Shown here piece by piece: positions 5,857 to 8,880 of a DNA stretch of 8,880 bases. The stretch comes from JANQRV01 sp964533785 (lineage in GTDB: Bacteria; Bacteroidota; Bacteroidia; Chitinophagales; Saprospiraceae). The translations under genes were made by a program, and so were the position numbers. Within the stretch, counting starts at the first letter, position 1. Every line of letters begins with the position of its first letter. The notes beneath the pieces are model-generated. The model was not told the DNA's origin. It saw only the letters and a list, made by a program, of their open reading frames with translations, and did no database searches. The stretch is from positions 1 through 8,880 of the forward strand of contig CAZHNG010000283.1 in NCBI GenBank assembly GCA_964533785.1. The letters are read 5' to 3'.

Positions 5857-7581
5857 ATGTATTTCAATTCAGATGGTAAGCAGGAAGTCACCTACGATGC
5901 TATTGTAATAGGTTCGGGCATCAGCGGGGGATGGGCTGCTAAAGAACTAAGCGAAAAAGGCTTAAAAACGTTGGTTTTGGAGCGTGGCCGGATGGTAAAA
6001 CACGGGGATTATCCCACGGCGCATCTAGACCCCTGGGATATGCCCAATCGTGGGAGGGTGCCTCGTGAAGAGATCGAAAAGCATTACCAAAAACAAAGCA
6101 GAACGGGGTATACGATCCGTGAAGCACACAAACACTGGTTTGTTAAGGATGATGAGAATCCTTATAGCGAGATTAAGCGTTTCGATTGGATGCGCGGTTA
6201 TCACGTTGGTGGTCGTTCGATTATGTGGGGCCGTCATTCCTACCGGTGGAGCGATTTGGATTTTGAAGCGAATGCCAAAGACGGTATTGCTGTTGACTGG
6301 CCGATTCGCTACAAAGACATTGAGCCCTGGTACGCGTACGTTGAAAAATTTGCCGGTATAACCGGTATGAAAGAAAACCTGCCTCAGCTACCGGACAGTG
6401 ATTTTCAACCTGCAATGGGATTGAACTGTATTGAAGACCATTTGAGAAATAAGGTAGCCGAAAACTTTGGGGGCAGGGTAGTTACGCAAGGAAGGATCGC
6501 CCACCTGACTAGTCCGGATCCTAATATTCACAAGAACCGTGCTAGTTGTCAATACCGTAACCGCTGTATCCGTGGTTGTCCTTATGGTGCTTATTTCAGT
6601 AGTAATTCGGCTACTATTCCCGCAGCGGAAGCTACTGGGAATATGACTTTGCGTCCGAACTCCATCGTCAATTCCATCATTTACGATAAGGAAAAGAAAA
6701 GAGCTTCCGGCGTGAGGATAATCGATGCGGAAACTAATGAGGTAAAAGAATTTTATGCAAAGATTATTTTCTGCAATGCCTCCGCTTTAGGAACCACTTT
6801 TATTCTCATGAATTCTAAAAGTGATGAATTCCCGGATGGTTTGGGGAATTCCAGTGGTCAGTTAGGCCATAATTTAATGGACCATCACTTCCGCTGTGGT
6901 GCTCGTGGAAAACACGATGGATTTGCGGATAAGTATTACAAAGGACGTCGTCCGGGCGGTCTTTATATCCCGCGATTCCAAAACGTAGACAAAGCCAGTA
7001 TGCGCAAAGATTACATCAGAGGCTTTGGTTATCAGGGAGGTGGAAGCCGTTCTGACTGGATGCGTGGTGTGAGAGAACTCGATATGACCATTGGTGCGGA
7101 ATTTAAGGAGAAATTGATCCAGCCAGGACCGTGGCAGTTGGGTCTTACTGCTTTTGCCGAAACCTTACCATATTACGAAAATAAGGTTATGCTGAATGAG
7201 GATGTATTGGATAAATGGGGGCAGCCGACTTTGACCTTTGATTGTGAATTCAAAGAAAATGAAAAAGCCATGCGTCCGCACATGATGGAGGCAGCGGCAG
7301 AAATGCTGGAAGCCGCCGGCTTTAAAGACGTAGAGACCTACGATGCAGGTTCCTGGCCAGGATTAGGTATCCACGAAATGGGGACGGCCCGAATGGGAAG
7401 AGACCCGAAGACTTCCGTTCTTAATAAGTGGAATCAAATGCATGACGTACCGAACGTATTCGTTACGGATGGTGCCTGCATGACTTCTGCTGCTTGTGTG
7501 AACCCGTCTTTAACTTATATGGCTCTGACGGCTCGTGCGGCTAATCATGCTGTGGAAGAATTAAAGAAAATGAATTTGTAA
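5857..7581 (+). CDS. GMC-family FAD oxidoreductase, sugar/gluconate dehydrogenase large subunit
   Basis: 574 residues. FAD-binding GSGISG (19-24) sits in a Rossmann start, with Glu42 (VLERG) for the ribose. The C-terminal GMC domain carries GIHEMGTARMG with the catalytic His506 and CVNPSLTYMALTARAA with Asn549, the usual His/Asn pair. Cys231, Cys237 and Cys241 make a C-x5-C-x3-C motif in CQYRNRCIRGCPYG; this spacing matches the [3Fe-4S] ligands reported for the catalytic subunit of bacterial FAD glucose dehydrogenase, so electrons probably leave through an iron-sulfur cluster, not to O2. Likely reaction: oxidation of a sugar, glycoside or sugar acid. Gluconate 2-dehydrogenase and glucoside 3-dehydrogenase are both possible and cannot be separated here. 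It has no signal peptide of its own; the downstream gene encodes the Tat-exported small subunit, so export as a folded pair is expected. No cytochrome c subunit is encoded in the window. Confidence 0.92.
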   Translation: MYFNSDGKQEVTYDAIVIGSGISGGWAAKELSEKGLKTLVLERGRMVKHGDYPTAHLDPWDMPNRGRVPREEIEKHYQKQSRTGYTIREAHKHWFVKDDENPYSEIKRFDWMRGYHVGGRSIMWGRHSYRWSDLDFEANAKDGIAVDWPIRYKDIEPWYAYVEKFAGITGMKENLPQLPDSDFQPAMGLNCIEDHLRNKVAENFGGRVVTQGRIAHLTSPDPNIHKNRASCQYRNRCIRGCPYGAYFSSNSATIPAAEATGNMTLRPNSIVNSIIYDKEKKRASGVRIIDAETNEVKEFYAKIIFCNASALGTTFILMNSKSDEFPDGLGNSSGQLGHNLMDHHFRCGARGKHDGFADKYYKGRRPGGLYIPRFQNVDKASMRKDYIRGFGYQGGGSRSDWMRGVRELDMTIGAEFKEKLIQPGPWQLGLTAFAETLPYYENKVMLNEDVLDKWGQPTLTFDCEFKENEKAMRPHMMEAAAEMLEAAGFKDVETYDAGSWPGLGIHEMGTARMGRDPKTSVLNKWNQMHDVPNVFVTDGACMTSAACVNPSLTYMALTARAANHAVEELKKMNL

Positions 7582-7586
7582 AATGA

Positions 7587-7602
7587 GGTTTCGCTGGAAA
7601 CC
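7587..7602 (+). other. Intercistronic hairpin in the GMC operon
   Basis: GGTTTC (7587-7592) pairs with GAAACC (7597-7602) around a GCTG loop, within the 37 bases between the two operon genes. A-rich, not T-rich, sequence follows, so it is not a terminator. It could tune the ratio of the two subunits. Confidence 0.35.
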
Positions 7603-7618
7603 ATAAAAAATATAGATT

Positions 7619-8248
7619 ATGAATCGCAGAGAAGTAATCAAAAGAACCGCTTGGTTTACGGGAATGGCCCTGTCCACTCCCATGGTAAGCGGTATATTAT
7701 CCGGGTGCCAGGCGGAAGGTGATCCGGAATGGATGCCCGAACTTATGAGTCAGGAGCAAGCCAAAGTAGCGGCGGAAATGGCTGAGGCCATTCTACCGAA
7801 AACCGCAGGTTCTCCCGGCGCAAAAGAAGTGCACGTGGTAGAGTTCATGGATAAATTGATAAAGGAATGTTTTGAACCTGATGATCAGGAAAAATTCCTG
7901 AAAGGGCTGGACGAAGCCAATCAGTCGGCTCAGAACACGCATGGTAAAGCCTTATATGCTTTGAGTGCTGACGATCGCCATAACTTAGTTGCCGGTATGG
8001 ATGAGCAAATAAAGACGGATATGGCTAAAATGAAAGAATTATCTGCTGAAGAACGGATGAATATGATAAAAGAGGGCATCATCGACCCGAACCCGTTCTT
8101 CGTTCAGTTCAAGCAATTAACGATTGCCGGGTACTTCACTTCCGAAAAAGTTGGAGAAGAAGTGTTAGCCTATAGCTCTGTACCCGGAGAATACGATGGG
8201 TGTATGGACTATCCGAATGAGGAGGTAAAGACGGCTTGGGCTTTGTAA
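7619..8248 (+). CDS. Gluconate 2-dehydrogenase subunit 3-type small subunit, Tat lipoprotein
   Basis: 209 residues, the small partner of the GMC flavoprotein encoded 37 bases upstream in the same operon. The N-terminus has a twin-arginine motif (NRREVIKR), a hydrophobic stretch and an LSGC lipobox with Cys30, so it should be exported folded by Tat and then lipidated. Family features: AILPKTAGSPGAKEVHVVEFMD (split here as AILPKT ~57-62, SPGAKEV ~65-71, VEFMD ~74-78) and, near the C-terminus, FFVQFKQLTIAGYFTSEK followed by VPGEYDGC. In known relatives this subunit carries the signal peptide and chaperones the signal-less flavoprotein across the membrane; that role is inferred here. The start at 7619 is fixed by the Tat signal; no Shine-Dalgarno is visible. 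The gene is followed by a structured, T-tailed element. Confidence 0.9.
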   Translation: MNRREVIKRTAWFTGMALSTPMVSGILSGCQAEGDPEWMPELMSQEQAKVAAEMAEAILPKTAGSPGAKEVHVVEFMDKLIKECFEPDDQEKFLKGLDEANQSAQNTHGKALYALSADDRHNLVAGMDEQIKTDMAKMKELSAEERMNMIKEGIIDPNPFFVQFKQLTIAGYFTSEKVGEEVLAYSSVPGEYDGCMDYPNEEVKTAWAL

Positions 8249-8288
8249 AAGAAAGTTAGCAGAAGGATAACTTCCTGAAAAGTTGTAA

Positions 8289-8381
8289 TGAGGCGGTGTC
8301 ATAAGCTTTGGTTTGTAATTGCTGGTGAGATCTAGCAAATTTATTCGTAACGATTGCTTATGGAACGGCCTCAGTTTTTTT
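8289..8381 (+). terminator. Long structured 3' element ending in seven T's
   Basis: TGAGGC (8289-8294) pairs with GCCTCA (8368-8373) and CATAAGC (8300-8306) with GCTTATG (8356-8362). Between them, GT/AC and one G-U pair fit as well, so 16 of 18 positions pair, with two symmetric mismatches. Inside the loop, TTGCTGG (8319-8325) pairs with CTAGCAA (8332-8338), including one G-U. After the outer stem come G and seven T's (8375-8381). It probably terminates the GMC operon 40 bases after its stop, but at about 93 bases it is far longer than an ordinary intrinsic terminator and could be a structured RNA. Confidence 0.55.
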
Positions 8382-8422
8382 ATGGAAACATAGAGGGCAT
8401 GGAGTGCAACCCATACAACTCG

Positions 8423-8695
8423 CTAAACCAAATCTCCGTCACTCCACCCTTTCGCTTTTCGTTTTTCCAATGACTTCAATTTCAATTCATCGGCATCTTC
8501 ATTTTCGTCCTCATTGGGTGAAACTTTTTCGAGCCGTTCCAGTTCTTTTTGTAATTCCTGTTGTTCCCACTCTGCGGTCAGGATTTTAGTGAAAGGCAAA
8601 CCAAATACCACCAGGTAATGGATCATCAACCCAATTCCCCAGGGTAATAAGGGGTAGAAAAACCACAGCATCCCTTCCCAGTTAAGGAGATTCAT
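8423..8695 (-). CDS. 2TM-domain protein, C-terminal part (frame-shifted from its start)
   Basis: The 90-residue reading from the ATG at 8695 contains the second half of the 2TM domain: WFFYPLLPWGIGLMIHYLVVFG at ~11-32 (one membrane helix with the family's P-L-x-W-G-x-G-L-x-x-H signature), followed by a W-E-Q-Q-E-L type amphipathic helix, a stretch rich in Asp and Glu, and a basic C-terminus. The first helix of the domain is missing from this frame but is encoded just upstream in another frame (8698-8799). Joining the two with one extra T gives a full 125-residue 2TM protein. So this ATG is probably internal, not the true start. 2TM proteins are small Bacteroidota membrane proteins of unknown function; the same domain also appears fused to sensor kinases. 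The gene converges on the GMC operon. Confidence 0.7.
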   Translation of the reverse strand: MNLLNWEGMLWFFYPLLPWGIGLMIHYLVVFGLPFTKILTAEWEQQELQKELERLEKVSPNEDENEDADELKLKSLEKRKAKGWSDGDLV

Positions 8696-8697
8696 TA

Positions 8698-8799
8698 TTA
8701 AAAAAAGGCACCAGTGGAAAGGAAAATACTCAAGTGAACGAAAAACCCTTTCTTTTCTTCCACTCTTTTTTGGGCTAGTTTTAGCTTTTCGTCTTTCAT
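8698..8799 (-). pseudogene. 2TM-domain protein, N-terminal part ending at a T7 frameshift
   Basis: A 33-codon frame starts with ATG at 8799-8797 and reads MKDEKLKLAQKRVEEKKG, then FFVHLSIFLSTGAFF, and stops at TAA (8698-8700). This is the typical opening of a 2TM domain: a KRVEEKKGF cap, a His, and a first membrane helix that is cut off. The last codons are GCC TTT TTT TAA. Adding one T, or slipping back one base on the T run, reads TTT TTT TTA ATA ATG and continues straight into the frame at 8695. Either the gene is disrupted, or there is programmed slippage, or the base call at the homopolymer is wrong. Confidence 0.65.
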
Positions 8800-8827
8800 A
8801 AGTATAAATTCGCTATTTTTATTTATC

Positions 8828-8876
8828 TAGACTTTTGACGCTAGACTCTAGAAGTTAGACAAAAAATTCTAACTAA
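8828..8876. repeat. Second 7-base-periodic tract, upstream of the 2TM gene
   Basis: From 8828, five gap-free heptamers read TAGACTT, TTGACGC, TAGACTC, TAGAAGT and TAGACAA; a weaker TAACTAA (8870-8876) is still in phase after one unmatched unit. The consensus (TAGACNY) resembles that of 5699-5740. The end also forms a 7-base hairpin, AGTTAGA (8853-8859) with TCTAACT (8868-8874). The tract is 29 bases upstream of the 2TM start codon at 8799. Confidence 0.5.
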
Positions 8877-8880
8877 TTGA

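Noticed and set aside
5939..6415. Several overlapping frames early in the GMC gene
   Set aside because: All overlap conserved FAD-domain coding sequence; compositional shadows.
8253..8273. AAGTTA/TAACTT hairpin after the small-subunit gene
   Set aside because: Six AT-rich pairs, a nine-base loop and no T tract; the element at 8289-8381 is far stronger.
8255..8373. Integron attC-like recombination site
   Set aside because: The imperfect palindrome suggested it, but GTTRRRY/RYYYAAC core boxes are absent and no integrase is nearby.
8404..8589. 61-codon + frame opposite the 2TM gene
   Set aside because: It is antisense to the charged C-terminus of the 2TM protein, with no family similarity.
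1..8880. CRISPR array, tRNA, rRNA or transposase
   Set aside because: No regularly spaced identical repeats, no cloverleaf-like arms with CCA, and no integrase or transposase motifs were seen.

Overview
The window looks like chromosomal DNA of an aerobic member of the Bacteroidota, probably a Saprospiraceae- or Cytophagales-type bacterium. The evidence is moderate GC, mostly absent Shine-Dalgarno sequences, one good TTG-N22-TAnnTTTG promoter, and families typical of that phylum (2TM protein, exported WD40 protein, GMC oxidoreductase paired with a Tat-lipoprotein small subunit). This placement is inferred from gene content only. No rRNA, tRNA, CRISPR array, transposase or phage gene is visible.

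Layout. 1-143 is a GC-richer edge with no supportable gene. 186-1340 (+) is a lipoprotein aldose 1-epimerase. 1341-1827 is a 487-base gene-free spacer full of small inverted repeats, including a possible miniature element at 1557-1624. 1828-3213 (+) is a secreted seven-repeat WD40 protein with a C-terminal extension. It converges, across a hairpin, on 3236-4315 (-), a lipoprotein formylglycine-generating enzyme (FGE) with both catalytic cysteines. 4316-4607 holds a T-tailed terminator on the + strand that no gene explains. 4608-5600 (-) is an NAD(P)-dependent dehydrogenase of the 2,4-diaminopentanoate/amine dehydrogenase type. It is divergent from a two-gene operon at 5857-8248 (+): a GMC flavoprotein with a probable [3Fe-4S] cysteine motif, and its Tat-lipoprotein small subunit. 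A long imperfect stem ending in seven T's follows. At the right edge, on the - strand, a 2TM-domain gene is split by a one-base frameshift in a T7 run.

How the parts fit. Five of the seven recognised genes encode envelope or exported proteins or a partner of one: two Sec lipoproteins, one secreted WD40 protein, one Tat lipoprotein, and a flavoprotein that is probably carried out with the Tat partner. A mutarotase plus a periplasmic sugar oxidase suggests sugar handling outside the cytoplasm, and the FGE suggests sulfatase activation there. The genes do not form one operon, so a shared pathway is inference. Points most worth checking are the split 2TM gene, the structured 3' element at 8289-8381, and 7-base-periodic (YAGAYGY-like) tracts in separate intergenic spacers.
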